Shown here: one piece after another, positions 41,980 to 50,793 of the stretch
How the letters are laid out: each line of letters begins with the position of its first letter
Position numbering within the stretch: the first letter of the stretch is position 1
NCBI RefSeq assembly: GCF_900602065.1
Contig: NZ_UWFN01000265.1
Location: 595,065-659,064, forward strand
DNA: 64,000 nt
Source: Pseudomonas viridiflava
GTDB taxonomy: Bacteria; Pseudomonadota; Gammaproteobacteria; Pseudomonadales; Pseudomonadaceae
Reading direction: 5' to 3'
Translations under genes and position numbers: made by a program
The notes under the pieces: model-generated
Told to the model about the DNA's origin: nothing
Databases searched by the model: none
Seen by the model: only the letters and a program-made list of their open reading frames with translations

Positions 41980-42831
41980 TTAGTCGAACACTACCGTCTT
42001 GTTGTCATGCACCAGCACGCGGTCTTCCAGGTGGTAGCGCAAGCCGCGGGCCAGTACCATTTTTTCCACGTCACGACCGAAACGCACCATGTTCTCAATG
42101 CTGTCGCTGTGGCTGACACGCACTACGTCCTGCTCGATGATCGGGCCGGCATCCAACTCTTCAGTAACATAATGGCAAGTTGCGCCGATCAACTTTACCC
42201 CCCGCAAGGAAGCCTGGTGATAAGGCTTGGCACCCACAAACGATGGCAGGAAGCTGTGGTGAATATTGATGACCTGATGGGCATATTCACGGCACAGTTG
42301 CGGCGGCAGAATCTGCATGTAACGCGCCAGCACCACTACGTCAGCCTGGTGATGGGATACCAGACGAGAAACCTCGGCAAATGCCGGTTCTTTGTCGGTC
42401 GGGTTTACCGGAACGTAGTAATAAGGAATGCCATGCCATTCAACCATGCTGCGCAAATCCTGGTGATTGGAAATCACGCAGGCAATTTCGCAATCCAGTT
42501 CATCGCTGTGCCAGCGGTGCAACAAGTCCGCCAGACAGTGCGACTCGCGACTCGCCATCAGTACGACGCGCTTCTTTTGCGCTGAGTCGGTGATGCGCCA
42601 GTCCATCGCAAACTCTTCAGCGATGGGCGCGAAGGCCTCGCGGAAAGCGTCCAGATCGAAAGGCAGCGTATCGGCACGAATTTCGTGACGCATGAAGAAC
42701 CAGCCACTCAGGTTGTCAGAGTGATGGCTCGCTTCGGTAATCCAGCCGTTATAGGACGCCAGAAAGTTACTGACTTTGGCAACGATGCCGACACGGTCCG
42801 GGCAAGAAATCACCAGACGAAAAGTGCGCAT
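41980..42831 (-). CDS. purU: Formyltetrahydrofolate deformylase PurU
   Basis: A 283-residue enzyme with an N-terminal ACT regulatory domain (FRLVISCPDRVGIVAKVSNF) and a C-terminal formyl transferase domain (CVISNHQDLRSMVEWHGIPY) containing the HxSFLP catalytic loop (NIHHSFLPSFVGAKPY). It hydrolyses 10-formyltetrahydrofolate to formate and tetrahydrofolate, supplying formate and balancing one-carbon pools. It appears monocistronic. Confidence 0.95.
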   Translation of the reverse strand: MRTFRLVISCPDRVGIVAKVSNFLASYNGWITEASHHSDNLSGWFFMRHEIRADTLPFDLDAFREAFAPIAEEFAMDWRITDSAQKKRVVLMASRESHCLADLLHRWHSDELDCEIACVISNHQDLRSMVEWHGIPYYYVPVNPTDKEPAFAEVSRLVSHHQADVVVLARYMQILPPQLCREYAHQVINIHHSFLPSFVGAKPYHQASLRGVKLIGATCHYVTEELDAGPIIEQDVVRVSHSDSIENMVRFGRDVEKMVLARGLRYHLEDRVLVHDNKTVVFD

Positions 42832-43188
42832 TGGGGGAAACTCCAGAACTTCGCAAAGGCCGCTATTCTAGCGACTGCGCGGGAAAACTGCAGTATTCCT
42901 GTCAAACTGATTGAGGACCGCCAAACCCACCCGTGCGTCCTGCAGCGGCAACGCTCTCCCCCCCACGTAGCGTTGCCTGCACGATCACTTATCACACCAG
43001 GAATTAAACAGGTTGATATGACTATCTTTGTCGCCGGTGTCAGAGCATCTAGTTATCGTCCGTTTTGTAGGACGGTGTATATTTCTAAATAATTCAAATA
43101 AAACTTTTATTTAATGTTTACTTGATCATGGCGCATGACTATTATTGCTTCACTGTCTCCCTGCCACCTCTCAACATAGGTAAGCATC
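42832..43188. other. purU-mvaT intergenic region
   Basis: About 357 bp holding both promoters. The mvaT-proximal half is AT-rich, and a short hairpin (CGTCC / GGACG near 43058-43077) precedes it. A T-rich upstream tract is consistent with self-binding by an H-NS-like protein, but no specific site is claimed. Confidence 0.45.
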
Positions 43189-43566
43189 ATGTCCCTGATC
43201 AACGAATACCGTGCGACAGAAGAAGCCATCAAAGAACTGCAAGCCCGTTTGAAGAACCTGTCTCAAGACGACAAACTGCAAACCGAGCTGGAATTCGAAG
43301 GCAAACTGCGCACCCTGATGGGCGAATACCAGAAGTCGCTGCGCGACATCATTGCTCTGCTCGACCCAGAAGCAAAAGTTGGCAAGTCCGCTCGCGGCGC
43401 AGTTAAACCGACTGGCACCAAGCGCGCGCGCAAGGTCAAGCAATATAAAAACCCGCACAACGGCGAAGTCATCGAAACCAAAGGTGGCAACCACAAAACT
43501 CTGAAAGAGTGGAAAGCCAAGTGGGGTGGTGATGAAGTTGAAGGCTGGGCTACTCTGCTGGGCTAA
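43189..43566 (+). CDS. mvaT: H-NS-family nucleoid protein MvaT
   Basis: A 125-residue protein with an N-terminal coiled-coil oligomerisation region (INEYRATEEAIKELQARLKN) and a C-terminal AT-pincer DNA-binding domain (VIETKGGNHKTLKEWKAKWG) characteristic of MvaT/MvaU. It silences AT-rich, horizontally acquired genes across the chromosome. A strong bidirectional terminator follows. Confidence 0.95.
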   Translation: MSLINEYRATEEAIKELQARLKNLSQDDKLQTELEFEGKLRTLMGEYQKSLRDIIALLDPEAKVGKSARGAVKPTGTKRARKVKQYKNPHNGEVIETKGGNHKTLKEWKAKWGGDEVEGWATLLG

Positions 43567-43601
43567 ACCCCAGGCAAGTCCTGCTTCACTCGTTACGCAA
43601 A

Positions 43602-43629
43602 AAAACGCCAGCCATGCTGGCGTTTTTTA
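43602..43629. terminator. Bidirectional terminator between mvaT and sbcB
   Basis: An 11-bp stem (AAAACGCCAGC / GCTGGCGTTTT) with a CAT loop and flanking A and T runs, suited to both converging transcripts. Confidence 0.92.
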
Positions 43630-43658
43630 TTGCCTGGGGAACGCCCGTCAGTGCGGCC

Positions 43659-45089
43659 TCAAATGCCCAGTCTCTGGCGCAGCACCTCGACATAGTCCTG
43701 CCACTCGCGCAATACCTTGAGCTGTTCCGGGTTCGCACTAAGGGACAGTTCAACAAGTGACTGAGTGAAACTTTTCAGCGTATTAGGCGCCCCCCATTCA
43801 GGCGTTGTCAGTCGTGTCCTACAAAAATCAAGCCAGCGCTGTTGCTCTTCGGTGCTCAGCGTTTCAGCAAAATTACGTGCCCGATACCGAAATAATAACT
43901 CTGGCAAGCGTGCATCATCAAAAGGCCATGACTGATGAGCCAAGTCTGCCGGTTCAGCATTACGAACTTGCTCACACAGCCTGCGATCACGGTCGCCAAT
44001 AAATCCGTCATACAATTGTTGTTCTGGATCTTCGCTGGCAACAAAGTCATCGCCTGCATAAATGACGTCCAGCTTTTCTCGCCAGAGATCCTCACGTTCA
44101 TTGAGATGACGTACACGCTCATCGAAGACTGTCATGTCCAGATTCAAGCGTTGTTGATCTTCAGGCCGCAACACCTTCATCGGTGCGATCACCGGGCAAC
44201 GGTTTATATGCAAGAGTTTGAGTGGGACGGGCAGCTCGCCGTCCACCAACTCTTCGCGACGGGTATATAACCGTTGTCGCAATAGGTGGGCGTCCTGTTC
44301 CAGTAACGGCCTGTGGTCCTGATGTAAATCGCAAACAATCAGCGCGTTCCGGTTCTGCGGGTGCCAGGCGAGCGGAAGCACAACCCCGAGATAATGACGC
44401 GCCGCGGAAAAACGTCCGGAGATATGTACCAACGGCTCCATGAGCCGTATCTGCTGTTGGACTTTTTGCTTGGTGCGCAACTCGAACAGGTACTCGTAAA
44501 GACGAGGCTGTTTCTCACGAATCAGACGCGCCAGAGCAATCGTGGCGCGCACATCGGACAAGGCATCATGTGCCTGACCATGATCGATGCCATTTGCCGC
44601 CGTGAGGCGTTCGAGTTTGAGGGTGACCCGGCCGTCGTCTTCCGGCCAGACAATGCCTTCGGGGCGCAGCGCGTAGGCAGCACGAACCACGTCGATCAAA
44701 TCCCAGCGACTGTTGCCGCCCTGCCATTCCCGCGCGTAAGGATCAAAAAAATTCCGGTACAGACTGTACCGTGTCATCTCATCATCGAAACGCAACGTGT
44801 TGTAACCCGCGCCGCACGTACCCGGCGCTGCGAGCTGTGCATGCACACGCGTCATTAAATCGGCCTCGCACAAGCCCTTCTCGGCGAGAGTCGTCGGCGT
44901 GATGCCGGTAATCATGCATGCAGCGGGATGCGGCAGGATATCGTCACTGGGCTGACAGTGAATATTGACCGGAGGCGCTATCTCGTTGAGCTCGAAATCA
45001 GTGCGTATACCCGCCATTTGCAGCGGGCGATCGTTGCGCGGGTTAATACCGGTGGTTTCGTAGTCGTACCAGAAGATGCTGGAAGTCAC
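43659..45089 (-). CDS. sbcB: Exodeoxyribonuclease I SbcB
   Basis: A 476-residue DEDD exonuclease. The first exonuclease motif is IFWYDYETTGINP (Asp and Glu metal ligands), followed by ALSDVRATIALARLI (third motif) and the C-terminal SH3-like and helical domains. It degrades single-stranded DNA in the 3' to 5' direction in recombination and mismatch repair. It appears monocistronic. Confidence 0.94.
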   Translation of the reverse strand: MTSSIFWYDYETTGINPRNDRPLQMAGIRTDFELNEIAPPVNIHCQPSDDILPHPAACMITGITPTTLAEKGLCEADLMTRVHAQLAAPGTCGAGYNTLRFDDEMTRYSLYRNFFDPYAREWQGGNSRWDLIDVVRAAYALRPEGIVWPEDDGRVTLKLERLTAANGIDHGQAHDALSDVRATIALARLIREKQPRLYEYLFELRTKQKVQQQIRLMEPLVHISGRFSAARHYLGVVLPLAWHPQNRNALIVCDLHQDHRPLLEQDAHLLRQRLYTRREELVDGELPVPLKLLHINRCPVIAPMKVLRPEDQQRLNLDMTVFDERVRHLNEREDLWREKLDVIYAGDDFVASEDPEQQLYDGFIGDRDRRLCEQVRNAEPADLAHQSWPFDDARLPELLFRYRARNFAETLSTEEQQRWLDFCRTRLTTPEWGAPNTLKSFTQSLVELSLSANPEQLKVLREWQDYVEVLRQRLGI

Positions 45090-45269
45090 GGGCTGATCCT
45101 GAACAAAAGACCGGCAAAGTGTAGGGCTTGAACATGGAAAAAGGCCAATCAGGCGAGGTTTTCCTCAAAAGAAACCTTTTCTTACATCACATGTAGAAAC
45201 AGTCCGGTTGCTTAGCATCCCAACAGCACCTAGCATCAGGCTTTGCTCTCAGGCGTCCCTCTCCCGACA

Positions 45270-45995
45270 ATGCCATCTCCGCACATTTTGCCAAGGACTG
45301 CACCGCCAACCGCGCCGCTGGACACCCGTAGCCAGATCGAAACCCCGGAAGGCATCGATCTGCATCTGCGACCGGCTGGACTTGTACCGCGTGCACTGGC
45401 GTTCGCTATCGATTTCAGCATTCGTGCCGCAGTCATGGGCGCACTCTTCCTGATCTTCAGCCTGTTCGAGTCGTTTGGTGCGGGTTCGAGCGCTATTGCG
45501 CTGTTCGTGGTGACCTGGTGGTACATGGTGTTGTTTGAAGTCCTTAACCAGGGACGTACACCTGGCAAACAGATCATGGGCCTGAGAGTGATCCACGATG
45601 ACGCAACCCCCATCGGCTGGACGGCGTCGCTGATCCGCAACCTGCTGCGCTTCGTCGACATGCTGCCGTTCGGTTACAGCCTCGCAGCCATCAGTTGTCT
45701 GCAACACCCGCAATTCAAGCGCCTGGGTGATCTCGCCGCAGGCACACTGGTGGTCTATCAGGACAAACCGCCGCGCCGCCCGGTACTGCCCCAGGCCACG
45801 CCGATCATTGCGCCGTTCATGATGACTCTGGAAGAACAACGAGCGATTCTGAGCTTCGCGCAACGTCAGGCCGAACTCTCCTCGGAACGGACTCAGGAAC
45901 TGGCATCCATTCTCGCCGAGCCGCTTAACGTAAGCCCCGCACTCGCGGTGCCAAGACTCAATAGCGTGGCCAGCGGCCTGCTGGGGCCAACATGA
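45270..45995 (+). CDS. RDD-family membrane protein (gene 1 of the MoxR cluster)
   Basis: A 241-residue protein from the ATG at 45270; an upstream start at 45243 is possible. An RDD domain of about three membrane segments holds the Arg-Ala-x-Asp signature (PRALAFAIDFSIRA) and GKQIMGLRVI. The last 60 residues are soluble. RDD proteins are ion- or stress-linked membrane components of unclear chemistry. It overlaps the next gene by 4 bp (ATGA), starting a six-gene coupled series. Confidence 0.88.
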   Translation: MPSPHILPRTAPPTAPLDTRSQIETPEGIDLHLRPAGLVPRALAFAIDFSIRAAVMGALFLIFSLFESFGAGSSAIALFVVTWWYMVLFEVLNQGRTPGKQIMGLRVIHDDATPIGWTASLIRNLLRFVDMLPFGYSLAAISCLQHPQFKRLGDLAAGTLVVYQDKPPRRPVLPQATPIIAPFMMTLEEQRAILSFAQRQAELSSERTQELASILAEPLNVSPALAVPRLNSVASGLLGPT

Positions 45996-46972
45996 AACAA
46001 GGCCTTTTCGAACTTCGTTATCAGGCTGAATGGGCGCGTTTTGCAGAGCGCCTGGCCGGCCTTGAAAAAGGCAAACCGCAAGCCGGTTCGAACGAGACAT
46101 TCAGCCGTGATTACCGACGTATCTGTAACCAGTTGGCCATTGCGCAGGAGAGAGGTTACAGCAGCCATCTGGTCGATCCGTTGCAGCAGTTGGCGATGCG
46201 TGGACATCAGCAACTGTATCGCCATCGCCACCCCATCGGCGCGCAATTGCTGGGTTTCGTACTGGCGGGATTCCCACGGCTGGTGCGTGCAGAATGGCGT
46301 CTGGTGGCCGTTGCCAGCCTGCTGTTCTTCGGCAGTCTGATCGGCATGGCCTTGCTGGTGCACGGCTTCCCCGACCTGATCTACAGCGTCGTTACCCCTG
46401 AGCAGGTGACGCAGATGGAGAGCATGTACGATCCGCAATCGAGCCGTATCGGCCAGGCGGCGGAGCGTGCCGCCGACGCCGACTGGATGATGTTCGGTTA
46501 CTACATCATGAACAACATCGGGATTGCCTTTCAGACCTACGCCACCGGTTTGCTGTTCGGGCTTGGCAGCCTGTTCTTCCTGTTCTTCAACGGCGTCACG
46601 ATCGGGGCGGTCGCCGGACACCTGACCGGCATGGGCTACGGGCAGACATTCTGGTCATTTGTCATCGGCCACGGCGCATTTGAACTCACCGCCATCGCTC
46701 TGGCGGGCGCCGCAGGCCTCAAACTCGGCTGGGCACTTCTCGCCCCCGGAGCGCTACGTCGCGGCGAGGCTCTGCGGATGGCTGCAAAGACCAGTGTTCA
46801 GCTCGTTTATGGCGTCATCCTGTTTTTGTTGATTGCAGCGTTTATAGAGGCCTACTGGTCATCCATGACCTGGCCGCAACCGACCATCAAGTATGCAGTC
46901 GGTGGCACGCTATGGGGACTGGTCATCGCCTATCTGGTTTTTGCTGGCAGGACTCGCCATGCGCCTGACTGA
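45992..46972 (+). CDS. SpoIIM-like membrane protein (gene 2 of the MoxR cluster)
   Basis: A 326-residue protein, mostly membrane-embedded (YATGLLFGLGSLFFLFFNGV, LVYGVILFLLIAAFIEAYWS), of the stage II sporulation M / DUF95 family. Its N-terminal part is soluble and charged (ELRYQAEWARFAERLAGLEK). In non-sporulating bacteria members of this family commonly sit beside RDD and MoxR genes. The end overlaps the DUF4129 gene by 14 bp, so translation of the two is coupled. Confidence 0.85.
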   Translation: MKQGLFELRYQAEWARFAERLAGLEKGKPQAGSNETFSRDYRRICNQLAIAQERGYSSHLVDPLQQLAMRGHQQLYRHRHPIGAQLLGFVLAGFPRLVRAEWRLVAVASLLFFGSLIGMALLVHGFPDLIYSVVTPEQVTQMESMYDPQSSRIGQAAERAADADWMMFGYYIMNNIGIAFQTYATGLLFGLGSLFFLFFNGVTIGAVAGHLTGMGYGQTFWSFVIGHGAFELTAIALAGAAGLKLGWALLAPGALRRGEALRMAAKTSVQLVYGVILFLLIAAFIEAYWSSMTWPQPTIKYAVGGTLWGLVIAYLVFAGRTRHAPD

Positions 46973-48536
46973 TGCCAGCGTTGCGATTCAGCCGCGAACC
47001 CCATGGGAAGCCATTGATCTGGGTGTTCTGCTGGCGCGCAAGCATCGTGGCTTGCTGATAGCCAGCTGGGCGATGGTGACCCTGCCAATCTTCGCGCTGC
47101 TCAGCCTCCTCCTGTGGGACTACCCGAAAATCGCGATCGTGGTGTTCTGGTGGCTCAAGCCTGTTTATGAACGCCTGCCACTGCTCATTCTTTCTCAAGC
47201 GTTATTCGACCCGGCCCCAAGCCTCAAAGAGGCACTGAAAGGCTGGCTGAAAACATTGCGTCCGAATCTTCTCGCCAGCCTGACCTGGCGCAGATTCAGC
47301 CTGAGCCGCAGCTTTATTTTGCCGGTGCAACAGTTGGAGCAACTCTCTGGCGCTGAACTCAGACAGAGAATCGAGGTGCTCAGCCAGAAAGATCAGTTTG
47401 CAGCTCGTTGCCTGACAGTAGTCGGCAGCGCGCTGGAGCTTTGTCTGTGGATAGGCATGATCGTGTTTTTTTACGCACTGATTCCTCAACAGGTGGAGCT
47501 CGACTGGGCCTGGCTGATGATGCTCAAGCTGAACAACGAACTGAACTGGCTGGAGCACCTGAGCAATCTGTTCTATGTACTGATCCTGATGATATGGGGA
47601 CCGATCTACGTCTCATGCGGTTTCACCCTGTATTTGAACCGGCGCACGGTTCTGGAGGCCTGGGACATTGAACTGGTTCTGCGGCGTTTGCGTCAGCGGC
47701 TCACGGGTAGCGCCTATGTGCTGATGATCGGCCTTGGTCTGACGCTGATCAGTCCGCCCCCCAAGGCCTGGTCTGCGCAACAGGATTTCAGCTGCCCCAT
47801 TCCCGAACTTTCAACCGAAAACGAGCCGGGCCCAGACAGCCCACGCCTCGTCAATCAGGACCTGACCAGCACTGCGTCGCGGCAGGACATTCACAATGTG
47901 CTACAGCAACCACCGTTCAAAAACCCGAAGACAGTTTCCGGCTGGCGGTTACCTGAAGAGCAGAAAACCTCCCAAGCGGAGAACGGCGCGGACAAGCTCA
48001 ACAATCTGCGCGAGTGGCTGAAATGGCTACTGCAGCTAGGCAACTACCTTGCCCAGGCTTTCAAGGTTTTGCTGTGGGCAATTGTTATCGCCGTGACTGG
48101 CGTGGTGATCTGGCGCTACAGAAAATGGCTGGCTACATTCGTCAACCGTCGAGCCCCCCGTGAAAAACCGCAGCGCCTGCAGCCCGAACAGTTATTCGGC
48201 CTGCAAATCAGCGCTGAAAGTCTGCCTGGCGACGTCGCGGGCAGCGCCGAAAGACTCTGGCCGAGCCAGCCACGCGAAGCGTTGGGGCTGCTCTACAGAG
48301 CGCTGCTCAGCCGCTTGCTCAGCGATTATCAGTTACCACTGAAAAGCGCCGACACCGAAGGCCAGGTCCTGCAAAGAATCGCTGCGCTTGATCAGCCTGC
48401 CCTTAACGAGTTCAGCCGCAACCTGACTCAACACTGGCAGAACCTCGCCTACGGTCATCAACTGCCGGCGGCTCATGTCCAGCAGGAACTGTGCGAGCAG
48501 TGGCGGCACCTGTTTGACCGGAAAGCCCGGCCATGA
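46959..48536 (+). CDS. DUF4129 domain membrane protein (gene 3 of the MoxR cluster)
   Basis: About 525 residues from the ATG at 46959. An N-terminal set of membrane segments with a soluble insert is followed by another segment near LLWAIVIAVTGVVIWRY and a cytoplasmic C-terminal DUF4129 domain (WPSQPREALGLLYRALLSRL). DUF4129 is found almost only next to DUF58 and MoxR genes; its activity is unknown. It overlaps both neighbours. Confidence 0.85.
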   Translation: MRLTDASVAIQPRTPWEAIDLGVLLARKHRGLLIASWAMVTLPIFALLSLLLWDYPKIAIVVFWWLKPVYERLPLLILSQALFDPAPSLKEALKGWLKTLRPNLLASLTWRRFSLSRSFILPVQQLEQLSGAELRQRIEVLSQKDQFAARCLTVVGSALELCLWIGMIVFFYALIPQQVELDWAWLMMLKLNNELNWLEHLSNLFYVLILMIWGPIYVSCGFTLYLNRRTVLEAWDIELVLRRLRQRLTGSAYVLMIGLGLTLISPPPKAWSAQQDFSCPIPELSTENEPGPDSPRLVNQDLTSTASRQDIHNVLQQPPFKNPKTVSGWRLPEEQKTSQAENGADKLNNLREWLKWLLQLGNYLAQAFKVLLWAIVIAVTGVVIWRYRKWLATFVNRRAPREKPQRLQPEQLFGLQISAESLPGDVAGSAERLWPSQPREALGLLYRALLSRLLSDYQLPLKSADTEGQVLQRIAALDQPALNEFSRNLTQHWQNLAYGHQLPAAHVQQELCEQWRHLFDRKARP

Positions 48537-49735
48537 CCCGACGTAATGGAGTACTGCTCACCCTGGTTGTGCTGGTTTTGTGCCTGAGCGCAGGCTATCT
48601 GCTGAAAAACCTCGAGCACTACGAGGAGACCGTCGATCAAGGCCCCTCTCCCGAAGCCCGTGGCAATCCATGGCTGGCTGCAGAAAGCTTTCTGCGCAAC
48701 CGTTCCATCGCGGTGAATATCGCGGACTCCACTAACAAACTGCCCGATACGAGCCAGGAATCACAAACCCTGTTGCTGTTGGACAGCCGGGAACACATGA
48801 CCCCTGCGCAAGCGGATCAAGTCCTGCATTGGGCACGCTCAGGGGGGCATCTGCTGTTTGTTGCCAGACAGCTCTGGAATGAAAAAAAAGGCCGCAGCGG
48901 CGACCTGTTGCTTGATCGCCTTCAGATTCATCAGCTACTCACCAAAGACCTCAAAGGGCAGGAATACTCTCCCGTCAGCCCGGTAATCCCGCTGCGCGCA
49001 CCGGCCCCCAAAGCACCCAGGTTGCCCTGGCCAGATTTGACACGCCTGTATCTGGAAAATGAAGAAGCACCGGCCTATATAGGCTTCGACCCCAGATTCC
49101 ACCTTGAAGACCCAGAGGACCAGGCCCAGTCATGGGCCAACAGCGCTGGCGCAACGCACATGCTGCAACTGGTCTATGGCGATGGCCTGATCACCGTGGT
49201 AACCGACGCCGAGCTGTGGAAAACCGGGTCCATCGGTCGCTACGACAATGCCTGGCTACTGTGGTATCTGACTCAAGACAGCAAGGTCACGATGGTCGTC
49301 AGGACCCAGCACGATAATCTGTTCAGCCTGCTGCTGCGCCACTTCCCGCTACTGCTACTGATGCTGTTACTGCTCGTCGGTGCAGGATTGTGGCGGGCGG
49401 GTATGCGCCAGGGGCCGTTACGGGCGCCCGCAGCGGGAGCTCGTCGGCAATTGACCGAGCACTTGCGTGCCAGCGCTGAATTCCTGCGTCGTCGCAGCGG
49501 TCCGCAATCACTTCTGCGCGCCCTGCAAACAGAAATTCTTCACCGCGCCCGTATTCGCCATCCGGGCTTCGACTCACTAATGGTCGCTGATCAATGGCAA
49601 GTCCTGGCACGTCTGACGCGCCAGCCAGGCAGCGTCATCAGTCAGGCAATGCGCCCGCGTCCGGCACAGCGCATGTCCAGTTCCGACTTCACCCGTCAGG
49701 TTGCCCACCTGCAAACCATCAGGAATGCCCTATGA
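48533..49735 (+). CDS. DUF4350 domain protein (gene 4 of the MoxR cluster)
   Basis: A 400-residue protein. One N-terminal membrane anchor (GVLLTLVVLVLCLSAGYLL), a DUF4350 core of Rossmann-like look (ARGNPWLAAESFLRN; LLLLDSREHMTPAQADQVL; LITVVTDAELW), a second membrane segment (LLLMLLLLVGAGLWRAGM) and a charged tail. The core resembles a periplasmic GATase-like fold without a visible catalytic nucleophile. The stop codon overlaps the MoxR ATG (ATGA). Confidence 0.85.
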   Translation: MTRRNGVLLTLVVLVLCLSAGYLLKNLEHYEETVDQGPSPEARGNPWLAAESFLRNRSIAVNIADSTNKLPDTSQESQTLLLLDSREHMTPAQADQVLHWARSGGHLLFVARQLWNEKKGRSGDLLLDRLQIHQLLTKDLKGQEYSPVSPVIPLRAPAPKAPRLPWPDLTRLYLENEEAPAYIGFDPRFHLEDPEDQAQSWANSAGATHMLQLVYGDGLITVVTDAELWKTGSIGRYDNAWLLWYLTQDSKVTMVVRTQHDNLFSLLLRHFPLLLLMLLLLVGAGLWRAGMRQGPLRAPAAGARRQLTEHLRASAEFLRRRSGPQSLLRALQTEILHRARIRHPGFDSLMVADQWQVLARLTRQPGSVISQAMRPRPAQRMSSSDFTRQVAHLQTIRNAL

Positions 49736-50793
49736 GCGATCTACCCAACGAACCGTCCGCCAGCCCCGAGCCTGTCGTCGAGTTCAATATCGACCCGGCA
49801 GCGACTCCGGTGACGCCTGTGAGCAATCAGGCTCAGCAACGCCAGCGCGCCAGTCAGCTGGCGCAAGCGCTGCGCAAGGAACTGCAAAAAGCCGTGATTG
49901 GACAGGCTGCGGTCATTGATGACGTACTGACCGCATTGATTGGCGGCGGCCACGTTCTGCTTGAGGGTGTACCGGGCCTTGGTAAAACCCTGCTGGTGCG
50001 GGCGCTGGCCCGCTGTTTCGGCGGCGAGTTCGCGCGGATTCAGTTTACGCCTGACCTGATGCCCAGCGATGTCACCGGGCACGCGGTCTATGACCTGCAA
50101 ACCGAGCAGTTCAAACTGCGCAAGGGTCCGATTTTCACCAACCTGCTACTGGCCGATGAAATCAACCGCGCACCGGCCAAGACTCAGGCCGCACTGCTTG
50201 AAGCCATGCAGGAACGCCAGGTGACACTCGAAGGCAAGGCCATGCCGATCGCGCAGCCATTCATGGTGCTGGCAACGCAAAACCCGATCGAGCAGGAAGG
50301 GACCTATCCACTGCCCGAAGCCGAGCTGGATCGCTTCATGCTCAAACTGCGTATGGACTACCCGGACGTCGAAGAAGAATTGGCCATGGTTCGTCAGGTC
50401 ACACGTTCGACCCGGGCCGACATGCTGGACGTGCAGCCATTGCGCGTGGTGCTTCAGGCCAGAGAAGTACAAGCCTTGCAGCGCATCGCAAGCGAACTGC
50501 CCCTTGATGATCAGGTGCTGGACTACGCCATTCGGCTGGCCCGAGCCACACGTACCTGGCCAGGTCTGACCCTCGGAGCAGGCCCGCGGGCGTCAATTGC
50601 ACTCGTTCGGGGCGGCCGAGCCCGAGCGTTGTTGCGCGGCGGCGAGTTTGTCATTCCTGACGACGTCAAAAGCTGCGCGCTCGCCGTATTGCGCCATCGG
50701 GTACGACTGGCGCCAGAGCTCGACATCGAAGGCCTGTCGGTTGATCAGGTACTCGGACAACTGCTTGATCAGGTTCCGGCTCCCCGCCTATGA
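49732..50793 (+). CDS. MoxR-family AAA+ ATPase (gene 5 of the MoxR cluster)
   Basis: A 353-residue cytoplasmic ATPase with an N-terminal low-complexity extension of about 35 residues. Walker A is EGVPGLGKTLL, Walker B is LLADEINRAPAKTQAALLEA, and sensor 1 is ATQNPIEQEGTYPLPEAELD. MoxR proteins act as chaperones that mature or remodel partner complexes, usually with VWA-like partners such as DUF58. The start at 49732 overlaps the previous stop codon; longer frames are not supported. Confidence 0.94.
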   Translation: MSDLPNEPSASPEPVVEFNIDPAATPVTPVSNQAQQRQRASQLAQALRKELQKAVIGQAAVIDDVLTALIGGGHVLLEGVPGLGKTLLVRALARCFGGEFARIQFTPDLMPSDVTGHAVYDLQTEQFKLRKGPIFTNLLLADEINRAPAKTQAALLEAMQERQVTLEGKAMPIAQPFMVLATQNPIEQEGTYPLPEAELDRFMLKLRMDYPDVEEELAMVRQVTRSTRADMLDVQPLRVVLQAREVQALQRIASELPLDDQVLDYAIRLARATRTWPGLTLGAGPRASIALVRGGRARALLRGGEFVIPDDVKSCALAVLRHRVRLAPELDIEGLSVDQVLGQLLDQVPAPRL